DNA of 50,755 nucleotides from Lentisphaeria bacterium (lineage in GTDB: Bacteria > Verrucomicrobiota > Lentisphaeria > Victivallales > UBA1829): positions 1 to 50,755 of the forward strand of contig JAFTIQ010000016.1 in assembly GCA_017456805.1 (NCBI GenBank), read 5' to 3'. Shown in pieces: positions 26,046 to 34,503 of this stretch. A program made the translations under genes and the position numbers. Positions within the stretch are counted from its first letter, which is position 1. Every line of letters begins with the position of its first letter. Under the pieces are notes generated by a model, which was not told the origin of the DNA, did no database searches, and saw nothing but the letters and a program-made list of their open reading frames with translations.

Positions 26046-27227
26046 TTATTTCCTGGCAGGAGTGACACGGAGAAGAGCTCCGGCGTTGACAAAACTCTGG
26101 CCGCTGACGATGACCTGTTCTTTCATGATCTCCTCAGGATTCAGCACTTCCCGGTAATTTCCATCCACGATTCCGGGTTTGACCGTGAAGCTTTTCGCCC
26201 GGTTCCCGGGGCCGGCGGTATAGACAATATACCGGTTGTTGGCGCGGAGCAGGAAGGCGTCTGCAGGAAGTCCCCAGGCTTCTTTTTCTTCCAGAATGAT
26301 ATTGGCGTTGCACAGCATCCCGGAAACAAGACCGAATGTCGCGGGCACTTGCACTTTGATTTTGAATGTTCTGCTCTGGGGATCGATGGAGGGCGCCTTG
26401 AACGAAATCAGCGCAGTCCCTTTTTTCACTCCGTCAACTGAAATATCAACTTTTGTCTTCCCCTGAACAATGTCATTGTAGTAAACAGCACTGATATAAC
26501 AGACTACTTCCAGTTCATTCAGATTTTCGATCCGGAGGATCCTGGTTCCGGTGGAAACATATTCTTTTTCTTCCACATAGGTTCCGACAACCGTACAGTC
26601 GAAGGGGGCAAGATGGACGGAATCAGCAAGGTTTTTCTTTGCGATCATCAGGTTGCTCTGCGCCTGCTTCAGTTGTGCCCGTGCATTGGCAATCGCCGCT
26701 TCCGCACTGACAACATCGTTCTGAGCCTTTTTGAAATTGGTGTCATACTCTTCAAATTCCGCAATACTCATTGCTTTGGAATCCAGAAGTTTCTTGGCGC
26801 GGTTGTAATCCAGCTCCGCTTTTTTCAGGGAGAGACGGGCACTGGCAAGATTGGCTGTTGCAATCTGGATCTCGGCTTCTTTGATCTTGATTTCATCTTC
26901 CCGCAGGATCACCTGATTCCGGAGAACCTGACGGTCAATTTCATAAATCATATCGCCTTTTTTGAGGACTTGCCCTGTTTCGACAGGAAAACTTTCCACG
27001 GTTCCTCCGATTTTGGCGGAAAGAACAGCGAACTGAACGGGGTCAACCGTTCCCTGTACCGGAATTTGCCTCCGGAACATCCGTTTTTCAAGTGGCTGAA
27101 CCGTAACGCGGATTTCCCGTTCCACTGCTTTTTTTTGTTCTTTTTTTGCACAGCCCCCCGCAATAATGGAAGCAGCAATCAGTCCGGAAAGGAGAATTCC
27201 GGACCTGAAAATGTTCTTTTTTTGCAT
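26046..27227 (-). CDS. RND efflux periplasmic adaptor lipoprotein (HlyD/AcrA-like)
   Basis: The 393-residue protein starts with a signal peptide ending in the lipobox IAGGC, so it is anchored in the inner membrane by lipid. It then has the lipoyl-like segment KIGGTVESFPVETGQVLKKGDMIYEI, a long coiled coil (about residues 105-205, with AIANARAQLKQAQSNLMIAK), the second lipoyl half DSVHLAPFDCTVVGTYVEEKE, and the beta-barrel and membrane-proximal domains. It links the RND permease to an outer-membrane channel. GAGG precedes the ATG. Confidence 0.93.
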   Translation of the reverse strand: MQKKNIFRSGILLSGLIAASIIAGGCAKKEQKKAVEREIRVTVQPLEKRMFRRQIPVQGTVDPVQFAVLSAKIGGTVESFPVETGQVLKKGDMIYEIDRQVLRNQVILREDEIKIKEAEIQIATANLASARLSLKKAELDYNRAKKLLDSKAMSIAEFEEYDTNFKKAQNDVVSAEAAIANARAQLKQAQSNLMIAKKNLADSVHLAPFDCTVVGTYVEEKEYVSTGTRILRIENLNELEVVCYISAVYYNDIVQGKTKVDISVDGVKKGTALISFKAPSIDPQSRTFKIKVQVPATFGLVSGMLCNANIILEEKEAWGLPADAFLLRANNRYIVYTAGPGNRAKSFTVKPGIVDGNYREVLNPEEIMKEQVIVSGQSFVNAGALLRVTPARK

Positions 27228-27268
27228 AACGTCCTCACTTATTTTTATTTTTTTTTGTACAATACATC

Positions 27269-27297
27269 ATATTATTAATAACGCAAATTAATTTCAA
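27269..27297 (-). promoter_or_regulatory. Promoter of the RND efflux operon
   Basis: On the minus strand TTGAAA and TAATAT are separated by 17 bp, about 40 bp upstream of the adaptor start codon. No adjacent TetR/MarR-type regulator gene is present. Confidence 0.5.
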
Positions 27298-27388
27298 AAA
27301 ATTGTGCAATTTTTTCACTTTTTGGTGAGAAATATTTCCGGAAAAGTTGTTTTTCCGTCGAGGTGGTCAGGAGAAGCGGTCAGAAGCG

Positions 27389-29011
27389 TTATTCAGACTT
27401 CTCTTCGAGCATTTTAAGGGCGCGGATAACTGTTTTTGTGAAGTGGTGTTTTTCGCCGGAAACCTGTGTTGAGATCGCAAGAGCTTTCTTATAACAGTTC
27501 AAGGCTTCCATGCGGTTTTGCTGAAATTCATAGGTTGTTCCGAGTTTGTAATAGAGGACAGCCGTATGAGGGTGGTCTTCCCCCAGTGTTTTTTGAAAGA
27601 TCTGGAGCGCTTTTTCAAAATGAGTGATTGCTTCCGGATATTTCTTTGTGTTGAGATAAATCATACCGATACTGTTATAAATCAATGCCCGGTCCGGATG
27701 GTTCGCATCCGTATTTTTCTCTTGGATTTCAAGGGTTTTCTGAAAATATTCCAATGCCTCCTCGTGCTTGCCCTGTTCATTATATACATTGCCGATATGA
27801 TTGTAAACCTCAGCGGTTTTCAGATGATTTTCCCCTAATTCCCCTTTCCGGATTATCAGCGCTTTATTGTAATATTCCAAGGCTTTGTCATAAGAACCCT
27901 TGCTGTAAAAGATCGTCCCGGCAGCTGCGTAAACCTCAGCGGTTTCCAGATGATGTTCCCCGAATTTCTTTTCCCGGATCCTTTCCGCTTTCTGTAAAAA
28001 ATGCAATGCCTCTTTGAATTTTCTCTGACCGAGAAAGGCCATTGCGAGGTTGAGATAGCTGGAACTCAATTCCAGAGAATCCGGAGCATTTGTTTCATAT
28101 AAAGCAACGGAAAGTTCCAGTAACTCCATTGCTTGTTCATACTCTCCCAGATGGCACATGATCGTGCCGATCGTAAGAGAGACTGAGGCCTTCAGCTGCC
28201 ATTTTCCGATCTTCTGAATCTCCGGGATTTCTGTCTGGAGTGCCTCCATGATCCGGGTATCTTTATCTCCGGATTGGAAGGGATCTGTAGATTGAAAAAC
28301 CTCTTCCACAAATTGCAGAATATCTTTGGAAAGATCCGCCTGTTCCTTTGCTTTCTGTTCTGCATTGAGAGCCCAGATCGTTAATCCTGCGGCAAGCATC
28401 AATGCAAAAATCGCCGCCATGGAAGACCGCTTGTAAAAACGGATCTGTTCTGCATCGAAAACGGATTTGACGCTTCCCTTTTTGATGCCGAGCATGTAGC
28501 TGATCGCCTGGATAAGACCGTTTCCCCAGCTGACTTTTTCCGTTTCTCCCTCATCCGGGGTCATTCGGGGAAGGTTCCGGGAGATAAACTCGTTTTTGCG
28601 CAACGGTTCCGGCAGACACTCCTGTTCATCATTGCTGCCGGGGATCCCGCTCAGAACCACCGGAACGATCAGCTCCAACCGGTTGTCATGAGTCGCAAGA
28701 AAGAATTCGATCTCTTTTTGCACCCATTCCGAGACTGCGGCTTCGGGGGAACACAGAACCACAAGATAGTGGGAAAATTCAATCGCAGAGTTGAGGTTTT
28801 CCTGGAAACTTTTTTCTGAAACTTCCAGATCCCGCTTGTCGCGGAAAATCGGCTTCATATATTTTTTATCCGGCGGAAGATTTTCTTTGCGTACGATTTT
28901 TGCCGGAAAGCGGAACCGTTCAAAGCCGCGATGCAAAAATGCCGCCGCCCTGGAATTTTTCCGGGAATAACTGATAAAGGCATAATATTTGTACTCAGAA
29001 ACTGTACTCAT
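27389..29011 (-). CDS. TIR domain, transmembrane and TPR protein
   Basis: The 540-residue protein has a TIR domain at about residues 7-165. It shows YYAFISYSRKN (box 1), SHYLVVLCSPEA, and SEWVQKEIEFF, with a Glu (residue 100) where the NADase Glu of enzymatic TIRs lies. One membrane helix (about 196-215) follows. At least six kinesin-light-chain-type TPRs (about 270-530) complete it, with repeats such as EVYNHIGNVYNEQGKHEEALEYF. It could be a membrane-tethered sensor with an NAD-consuming effector, or a scaffold. The start is ATG 29011; an upstream TTG (29074) has no ribosome binding site. A six-codon leader ORF (29008-29028) overlaps the start. Confidence 0.88.
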   Translation of the reverse strand: MSTVSEYKYYAFISYSRKNSRAAAFLHRGFERFRFPAKIVRKENLPPDKKYMKPIFRDKRDLEVSEKSFQENLNSAIEFSHYLVVLCSPEAAVSEWVQKEIEFFLATHDNRLELIVPVVLSGIPGSNDEQECLPEPLRKNEFISRNLPRMTPDEGETEKVSWGNGLIQAISYMLGIKKGSVKSVFDAEQIRFYKRSSMAAIFALMLAAGLTIWALNAEQKAKEQADLSKDILQFVEEVFQSTDPFQSGDKDTRIMEALQTEIPEIQKIGKWQLKASVSLTIGTIMCHLGEYEQAMELLELSVALYETNAPDSLELSSSYLNLAMAFLGQRKFKEALHFLQKAERIREKKFGEHHLETAEVYAAAGTIFYSKGSYDKALEYYNKALIIRKGELGENHLKTAEVYNHIGNVYNEQGKHEEALEYFQKTLEIQEKNTDANHPDRALIYNSIGMIYLNTKKYPEAITHFEKALQIFQKTLGEDHPHTAVLYYKLGTTYEFQQNRMEALNCYKKALAISTQVSGEKHHFTKTVIRALKMLEEKSE

Positions 29012-29036
29012 TCTTTTCTGTTCCGCATTTCCTGTT

Positions 29037-29064
29037 ATTATATATGATACGTTGATATTTGCAA
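29037..29064 (-). promoter_or_regulatory. Promoter of the TIR-TPR gene
   Basis: On the minus strand TTGCAA and TATAAT are separated by 16 bp, ending about 25 bp before the ATG. Confidence 0.6.
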
Positions 29065-29101
29065 ACTCTTTCAATGATAAGGAAAAAAGAAATCCGTTTT
29101 A

Positions 29102-31123
29102 TCATTTATCTTCCAGAATACAGGTGAATTCTCCCCGTTTTTCGATCCGGAACCGGAGTCCGCCAGCGGTTCGCAGAGTGCCTTTTGCTTTGACCGCCGC
29201 CCGCGTGGCAAGAAGAACCGGATTTCCGGTATATTCTTCCACCGGAACAGGGGAACCTGCTCTCAAAGAAGATTTTTCCCGTTCGGGAAGTTCCACATGT
29301 GCATGAACCATTGCTGCCCCGAGCGACGCAGATTCTTTTGCCGCAAACCGGTTGGAAACCGGGAAAGGCGGAATGGTTTTCAGAATCATTTCAGGAAATT
29401 TTTTCTTCAATTGAAAATGGGAAAGATTTGCCGCACAGAAGATTTTTTCTCCTTTTTGCAAGCGGGATTCCACCATCTTTTCCAAATCGTTCCAGTCCGG
29501 TTCCGCTGTGAAAAACGGTAATTCAATGCCCTGTTCATAAAGAGGAAGTCCGCCTTTGAATTTCATTGCTTCCGCTGCTTCGAGAAATCTCCGGGCGCAG
29601 GCGGCGGAACGGTTCCGGAACGATTCCGGATCGATTGTTTCAATTGCCCATTCCCGGAATTGACGCCGCAAGTCTTTCAGAAGAGAAGCCGGGAAAAACC
29701 ATTCTCCGCTGATCGAAACCTGTTTCACTTCCGGTGCAAAGGTGAGATTCCCGATTGTTTCAAACGCTTCTTTCAGAATTTCTGCTGTGACCGGACGGTT
29801 TTTCGACGGGGAAAGTGCAAGCGTACAAGAGAAATTACCATATTCCGATCCAACCGTTAAAGAGGTTCCGTCAAGAGCAATTTCCAACGGCAATGCAGGG
29901 CGGAAGGGCGGAAGATTCCCGATCCGTTTCTCCATGGTATCATGAGTAAAACCGATCCGGTAGATGATTCCTCCGGAAGCAATATTCCGCTTGGGAGCTC
30001 CGATGGTACACCGGCATCCGGCAGGCGCCTGCTTGACTTTGCCCGCTGCGGTAGAAAGATCCAGAATCGTAAATGCCTGGGCATCATCCCCATTGACGCT
30101 CTGAACGCGGATATTATCCCCCACATGCAAACTGGCGGAAAGCTCTGCTTCAAAGGAATTTTTGCCTGCGCGGATCACTCTGCCCCGGATCTGACCGATC
30201 CCTCCCGGCGATTCCGGACGGGTCAGGCTGCCGGCAGATTCTTTTGTATAATATCCCAGAGACCGCTCCCGGGAGCAGGTCCGGTCAAGAAGACGGTAAG
30301 CCTCTTTTTTGGCTTCCGGATCCTCCGGATGATCCAAAACGGTCCGGTATGCTTTGACAACCCCCGAGACATAATCTGCTTTCCGGAGTCTGCCTTCGAT
30401 TTTCAGGGAGGAGATCCCCATTCTGATAAATTCCGGAACGAGATCGATCCCGCAAAGATCCCGGGTGGAAAGGAAAAAGCCTTCTTTTCCTGTGGAATCT
30501 TCATAAAGCATCCGGCAGGGCTGTTTGCATTTGCCCCGGTTTCCGCTGGCATCTCCACGGCTGATCCAGGAGGAGAGAAGACAGATCCCGGAGAGAGAAC
30601 AGCATAATGCCCCATGGATGAAGACTTCCAGTTCCACGGGGGGATTCTTTGCCATGAGCCGCAACTCTTCCAGAGAAGCTGCCCGTTCCAGGATCACGCG
30701 GGAACATCCCATTTCCGCGGCGGTTCTGATCCCGGCGGAGTTGTGGATCGCCATCTGGGTGGAAGCATGGATCTCCAATCCGGGAAAATAGTCCCGGATG
30801 ATTGCGGCGGCACCGATATCCTGAACGATCAGAGCATCCGGATGAAGATAATGGAGTTCTGCCAAAGCCTCTGCCGCTTCCTGAAATTCCGAATCCCGGA
30901 GCAGCGTATTGAAGGTGAGATAAACTTTTTTTCCGTTCCGGTGCGCATAAGAAATGAGCTGTCCCATCTCTTCCGCGGTAAAATTGTCTCCCCGTTCCCG
31001 GGCATTGAATTTTTTTAATCCGGCATAAACGGCATCTGCGCCGGAATCAAAGGCTGCCAGCGCAGTATTCAGATTTCCGGCCGGGGCAAGCAATTCGGGG
31101 ATTTTGAGAGGGGACATCGTCAT
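29102..31123 (-). CDS. U32 peptidase-family protein, RlhA type
   Basis: The 673-residue protein has the U32 N-terminal TIM-barrel start (PELLAPAGNLNTALAAFDSGADAVY) and the family signature HGALCCSLSGICLLSSWI, followed by GNRGKCKQPCRMLY with its iron-sulfur type Cys set. A second region of DUF3656 character fills the C-terminal half. The length and layout match E. coli RlhA (YdcP), which hydroxylates 23S rRNA C2501, rather than the shorter TrhP. The RlhA assignment is from layout only. The ATG overlaps the upstream lipoprotein stop by 4 bp, so it is the last gene of the envelope operon. Confidence 0.85.
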   Translation of the reverse strand: MTMSPLKIPELLAPAGNLNTALAAFDSGADAVYAGLKKFNARERGDNFTAEEMGQLISYAHRNGKKVYLTFNTLLRDSEFQEAAEALAELHYLHPDALIVQDIGAAAIIRDYFPGLEIHASTQMAIHNSAGIRTAAEMGCSRVILERAASLEELRLMAKNPPVELEVFIHGALCCSLSGICLLSSWISRGDASGNRGKCKQPCRMLYEDSTGKEGFFLSTRDLCGIDLVPEFIRMGISSLKIEGRLRKADYVSGVVKAYRTVLDHPEDPEAKKEAYRLLDRTCSRERSLGYYTKESAGSLTRPESPGGIGQIRGRVIRAGKNSFEAELSASLHVGDNIRVQSVNGDDAQAFTILDLSTAAGKVKQAPAGCRCTIGAPKRNIASGGIIYRIGFTHDTMEKRIGNLPPFRPALPLEIALDGTSLTVGSEYGNFSCTLALSPSKNRPVTAEILKEAFETIGNLTFAPEVKQVSISGEWFFPASLLKDLRRQFREWAIETIDPESFRNRSAACARRFLEAAEAMKFKGGLPLYEQGIELPFFTAEPDWNDLEKMVESRLQKGEKIFCAANLSHFQLKKKFPEMILKTIPPFPVSNRFAAKESASLGAAMVHAHVELPEREKSSLRAGSPVPVEEYTGNPVLLATRAAVKAKGTLRTAGGLRFRIEKRGEFTCILEDK

Positions 31124-31626
31124 TCCACAGCCGTAATTTCATTGGCTGCCGGATCATAGATTCCTGTTTTTCTTCCTTGCATTCCAACTGCTTCAAAGGT
31201 GATCCGCAGTTTATTTCCTGAAGGATAAACTTCTTTCAGATCCATGATCCAGGCTTTCTTTCCCTGAAAGGTTACATCCGCTCCGATTTCCCGGTAACGG
31301 TAGAATTTCAGATCAGTTCTTTTCGGCGGCAATTCCACTCTGAGAATCGCGGCTCCCTTTCTGCCAAAATAGAAAATCCTTGCAAAAAGAAGAGGGGCTT
31401 CCTGACAACTGTACACTTTAATCGGTTCTGTGACACTGCCCGGGATATAGATCGCCTGCCGCTGTTCGCCCCGTTCCAGAACAAGATGCTCTCCATCTTT
31501 GGACATTCCGGCTGAAACTCCGGCAACGGTATTGACTGCTTCAACTTCAAATTCCCCGTACTTTACATGCGTACAGCCTGCTGCCAGAAGACAGCAGGTG
31601 ATCAGGAACAGCAGCTTGAAGCTCAT
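31120..31626 (-). CDS. Lipoprotein of unknown function
   Basis: The 168-residue protein has a clear lipoprotein signal (MSFKLLFLITCCLLAAGC, cleavage before the Cys at residue 18). The mature part is predicted mostly beta, with no family that I recognise. It overlaps lpxD by 4 bp on one side and the U32 gene by 4 bp on the other (both ATGA), so its translation is tied to both. The setting among outer-membrane biogenesis genes suggests an envelope role, but no more can be said. Confidence 0.82.
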   Translation of the reverse strand: MSFKLLFLITCCLLAAGCTHVKYGEFEVEAVNTVAGVSAGMSKDGEHLVLERGEQRQAIYIPGSVTEPIKVYSCQEAPLLFARIFYFGRKGAAILRVELPPKRTDLKFYRYREIGADVTFQGKKAWIMDLKEVYPSGNKLRITFEAVGMQGRKTGIYDPAANEITAVE

Positions 31627-32678
31627 TCTGCCCCTTCTTTCTTTTCTGCGGTAAGAGCTGCAAGGGCGGCTTCCAGCTGTTCGATCCGGCTGACAAGACG
31701 TTTGACCTTCCGGGGAAGGGTATGGCGTTCAAAGAATTCCCGTTCTGTTTCAGCAGGGGTTCCGAATACGGAAACTCCCGGCGGAACACTCTTCTGGACT
31801 GCAGAAGCTCCGGCAATCCGGCAGCCGTCTCCAAGCGTGATATGTCCATTGACTCCAGCCTGAGCTGCCACAATCACTCCACAGCCGATTTCCGCACTTC
31901 CGGCAATTCCGCACTGACCGATCAGGACAGAAGAGTTGCCGACAATCACGTTGTGGGCAACGTGGACCATGTTATCGATCTTGACCCCCTTCTTGATCCA
32001 GGTCTTTCCGAAACGGGCACGGTCAATGGTGGAGTTTGCTCCGATTTCCACATCGTTGTCGATCTGAACGATCCCGTTCTGGGGTACCTTGATCAAACCG
32101 CGGAGGGTCGGGGTGAATCCGAATCCGTCTCCGCCGATGGCAGCACCGGGATGAATGATGACTTTGTTTCCGAGAATACAGCGGTGCATGATGGAGACGT
32201 TTGCACTGATAAAGCAATCATCGCCGACTTTCGCAAAGTGTCCGATGTAAGCTCCGCCGCAGATCACGGTATTTTTTCCGATCACAGCCCCTTCCTGAAT
32301 GACCGCGTTGGGGCCGATGGAGGCTGTGGGATCAACCGTTGCTGTCGGATGAACAAATGCTCCGGGAGCAATTCCGGGTTCATATTTGATCGGTTCCGGA
32401 GTGAAAAGTCCGCACAGTTTTCCGAACGCTTTATCAGCATCTTCGCAGGTAATGTAGGTGCGCTTTTCAGAGGGTTCCACCTGAATATTTTTTCCGATCA
32501 GCACGATTCCGGCTTTGCTGACATCCATTTTATGACGGTATTTGATGGTGGAGAGGAAAGAAAGATCCTGTTCGGTTGCAAGTCCGAGAGAGTTGACTCC
32601 GGTGATTTTCCGTTCGGCATCGCCATTGATGGTTCCGTTAATGATCTCTGCCAGTTGAGCTGCGGTATATTCTGCCAT
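31623..32678 (-). CDS. lpxD: UDP-3-O-acylglucosamine N-acyltransferase
   Basis: LpxD adds the second acyl chain to the glucosamine of lipid A precursor, using acyl-ACP. The 351-residue protein has the N-terminal uridine-binding domain, then a left-handed beta-helix of hexapeptide repeats (ATVDPTASIGPNAVIQEGAV and on). The catalytic His lies in the segment MVHVAHNVIVGNS. A C-terminal helix (VSRIEQLEAALAAL) closes it. It follows the OmpH/Skp gene after 18 bp, the order found in many Gram-negative bacteria. It shows that the organism makes lipid A. Confidence 0.96.
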   Translation of the reverse strand: MAEYTAAQLAEIINGTINGDAERKITGVNSLGLATEQDLSFLSTIKYRHKMDVSKAGIVLIGKNIQVEPSEKRTYITCEDADKAFGKLCGLFTPEPIKYEPGIAPGAFVHPTATVDPTASIGPNAVIQEGAVIGKNTVICGGAYIGHFAKVGDDCFISANVSIMHRCILGNKVIIHPGAAIGGDGFGFTPTLRGLIKVPQNGIVQIDNDVEIGANSTIDRARFGKTWIKKGVKIDNMVHVAHNVIVGNSSVLIGQCGIAGSAEIGCGVIVAAQAGVNGHITLGDGCRIAGASAVQKSVPPGVSVFGTPAETEREFFERHTLPRKVKRLVSRIEQLEAALAALTAEKKEGAE

Positions 32679-32696
32679 TTTTCAATCCTTTCCGTT

Positions 32697-33272
32697 TTAT
32701 TTTGCGGGGGAGGTTCTGTGTCCTGCGTTCAATTCTTTCAGAACGGACGCTGTAATATCTGCCGCCGGTTCGGAATAAATCAAAACCGGAAGCCCTGAAA
32801 TCGAAAGTGCTGTGCTGTCCAGAACCAGATGATATCCGCCGAGAACAGCCTGATTTTTAACAACAGTACGGATATCCTCCAGGATTTTGGCTCTCTGTTT
32901 ATCCTGATCATCCCGGAGCTGCGCCTGTTTTTCTCTGTTGTAATTTTTCAATTCATTTTCTTTTGCAAGAATCTGATTGTATTTATCCCTGGCCGCAAGA
33001 CGTTTGCTTTCCCGGGCGGCCTCTGTAAGAACCACATTCAGAGAAGCATCCCGCAGTTCCACATATTCCTGCCGGAGCCGCCGGATCTCTTCCTGAAGTT
33101 TCATGGCATACTCTTTGTAAATATCCGCCTGCCGTTTCAGATTGGCTTCCACGATCTTGGTCTTGTAATATTCCCGGAAAAGTTTATCCATATCCACAAC
33201 TGCAATTTTCTGCTGGGCACTGACTGCAACAGTGCAGCACAGAAGAAGCAGCAACAACATTTTTTTCAGCAT
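32697..33272 (-). CDS. OmpH/Skp family periplasmic chaperone
   Basis: Skp-like proteins hold unfolded outer-membrane proteins on their way to the BAM complex. The 191-residue protein starts at 33272 with AAAGGA nine bases upstream; a longer start would overlap the upstream gene. It has a signal peptide (LLLLLLCCTVAVSAQ), the Skp start KIAVVDMDKLFREYYKT, a long charged coiled coil (about residues 35-130) and a C-terminal beta part (GYHLVLDSTALSISGLPVLIY). It lies directly upstream of lpxD, as in many genomes, although bamA is not present. Confidence 0.9.
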   Translation of the reverse strand: MLKKMLLLLLLCCTVAVSAQQKIAVVDMDKLFREYYKTKIVEANLKRQADIYKEYAMKLQEEIRRLRQEYVELRDASLNVVLTEAARESKRLAARDKYNQILAKENELKNYNREKQAQLRDDQDKQRAKILEDIRTVVKNQAVLGGYHLVLDSTALSISGLPVLIYSEPAADITASVLKELNAGHRTSPAK

Positions 33273-33274
33273 GT

Positions 33275-34480
33275 TCAATATCCTTTCGTTCCATTCAAAC
33301 AACGGTTGAATTCCCGGTCAAACAACTTCCCAAGTTCCGGACTCCGGATGATAATGATGTTCTCATCATTGCCGTTTTCCGCATTCTCTGAAAAATTATA
33401 ACTTCCGGTAATTACGGTTTCATCGTCCACCACAATGACTTTGTGATGCATTTTCCCCCGGGCATTGGGCGAAATGTAAGTTTTCACCCCGCATCCGAGC
33501 AAATATTGATCCTGACTGTATCGGCTTCGCGCCTGACCGCGGTCAAGAATACATTGTACATCGACCCCTCTTTTTGCCAGCTCGCCAAGCTGCTGTGCAA
33601 TCTTTTCCGAAGTCAGAACAAATGCCATGATCCGGACCTTTTTTCTTGCATAGGAGAGCTGGGTGCAAATCAGATCAGCCACACCATCACTGGGAGAAAA
33701 TGCAACTTCAAGAGGGATTTTTCCCATGAAGGCTTTCCCTTTGACCGTTTTTTCAGAAGCGGAAGTGCTGAAATTCCCGGAGATATATTCATTGAATTTA
33801 TGAAGATAACATGCCGCGATCTCAGGAGATTCCAGGATCAGGGCATTGTTGTCATTTTTACCTTCGCCGTTTTCGGTGAAATTGAAGGAACCAGTCCAGA
33901 CACGGCGGGCATCTGCAATGACAAATTTATGATGCATGATTGTTGCCCGCTTATCCGTGACAATCCGGATCCCTGCTTTTGCAAGCCGTTCCACTGCAAT
34001 CAGTTTCCGGTTGTCTGTGTCAATGACCAAATCAACGGTCACCCCGCGTTTTTTTGCATTGATCAAAGCCTCTGCCACTTCCGGAAGATCCAAATCATAA
34101 ATGCAGACCTCCAGAGAGCTCTGGGCTGAGTTGATGAACTGGCAGAGTCCTTCCGTGATCCGGAACCCGGGGGCAAAATATACCGGAATATCAGGAGAAT
34201 CCGCTGTCCGCACCGTTGCTGTATCATCATAGCGGTAAAGATCCAGCCCGCTGCGGGCGATCAGAGTATTCCGGAACCGGAGACAGTAAATATGAACCGG
34301 TCTGATTCCGTCCGGAACCTGTTCTTCGGGGAAATAAGAGAATCCGATTCCGAGAACAACGACAAGCAAAAGGGTCAGGAACGCATACGTTTTCCAACGA
34401 AAACGGACTCCGGAGGAGGAAATCTCCTTTTCAGAAGATTTCTTCGCCTCTCTGTTCTTTTTTCCCGAACCCTTTGCCAT
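33275..34480 (-). CDS. Membrane-anchored phospholipase D-like protein with two HKD motifs
   Basis: The 401-residue protein has a Lys-rich cytoplasmic tail, one membrane helix (about residues 31-50) and an extracytoplasmic PLD domain. Both catalytic HxKxxxxD motifs are intact: His183/Lys185/Asp190 and His345/Lys347/Asp352, each followed by a TGSFNF or TGSYNF segment. This layout is typical of bacterial PLD-like phosphodiesterases and cardiolipin-synthase relatives; the substrate may be phospholipid or nucleic acid. It lies between a periplasmic chaperone gene and the Skp gene, with gaps of 23 and 2 bp. Confidence 0.88.
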   Translation of the reverse strand: MAKGSGKKNREAKKSSEKEISSSGVRFRWKTYAFLTLLLVVVLGIGFSYFPEEQVPDGIRPVHIYCLRFRNTLIARSGLDLYRYDDTATVRTADSPDIPVYFAPGFRITEGLCQFINSAQSSLEVCIYDLDLPEVAEALINAKKRGVTVDLVIDTDNRKLIAVERLAKAGIRIVTDKRATIMHHKFVIADARRVWTGSFNFTENGEGKNDNNALILESPEIAACYLHKFNEYISGNFSTSASEKTVKGKAFMGKIPLEVAFSPSDGVADLICTQLSYARKKVRIMAFVLTSEKIAQQLGELAKRGVDVQCILDRGQARSRYSQDQYLLGCGVKTYISPNARGKMHHKVIVVDDETVITGSYNFSENAENGNDENIIIIRSPELGKLFDREFNRCLNGTKGY

Positions 34481-34503
34481 ATTGTTTCACCGGTGGAAAC
34501 GGA

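Noticed and set aside
29012..29074. An N-terminal extension of the TIR-TPR protein from a TTG codon.
   Set aside because: There is no ribosome binding site, it covers the likely promoter, and TIR homology begins just after the internal ATG.
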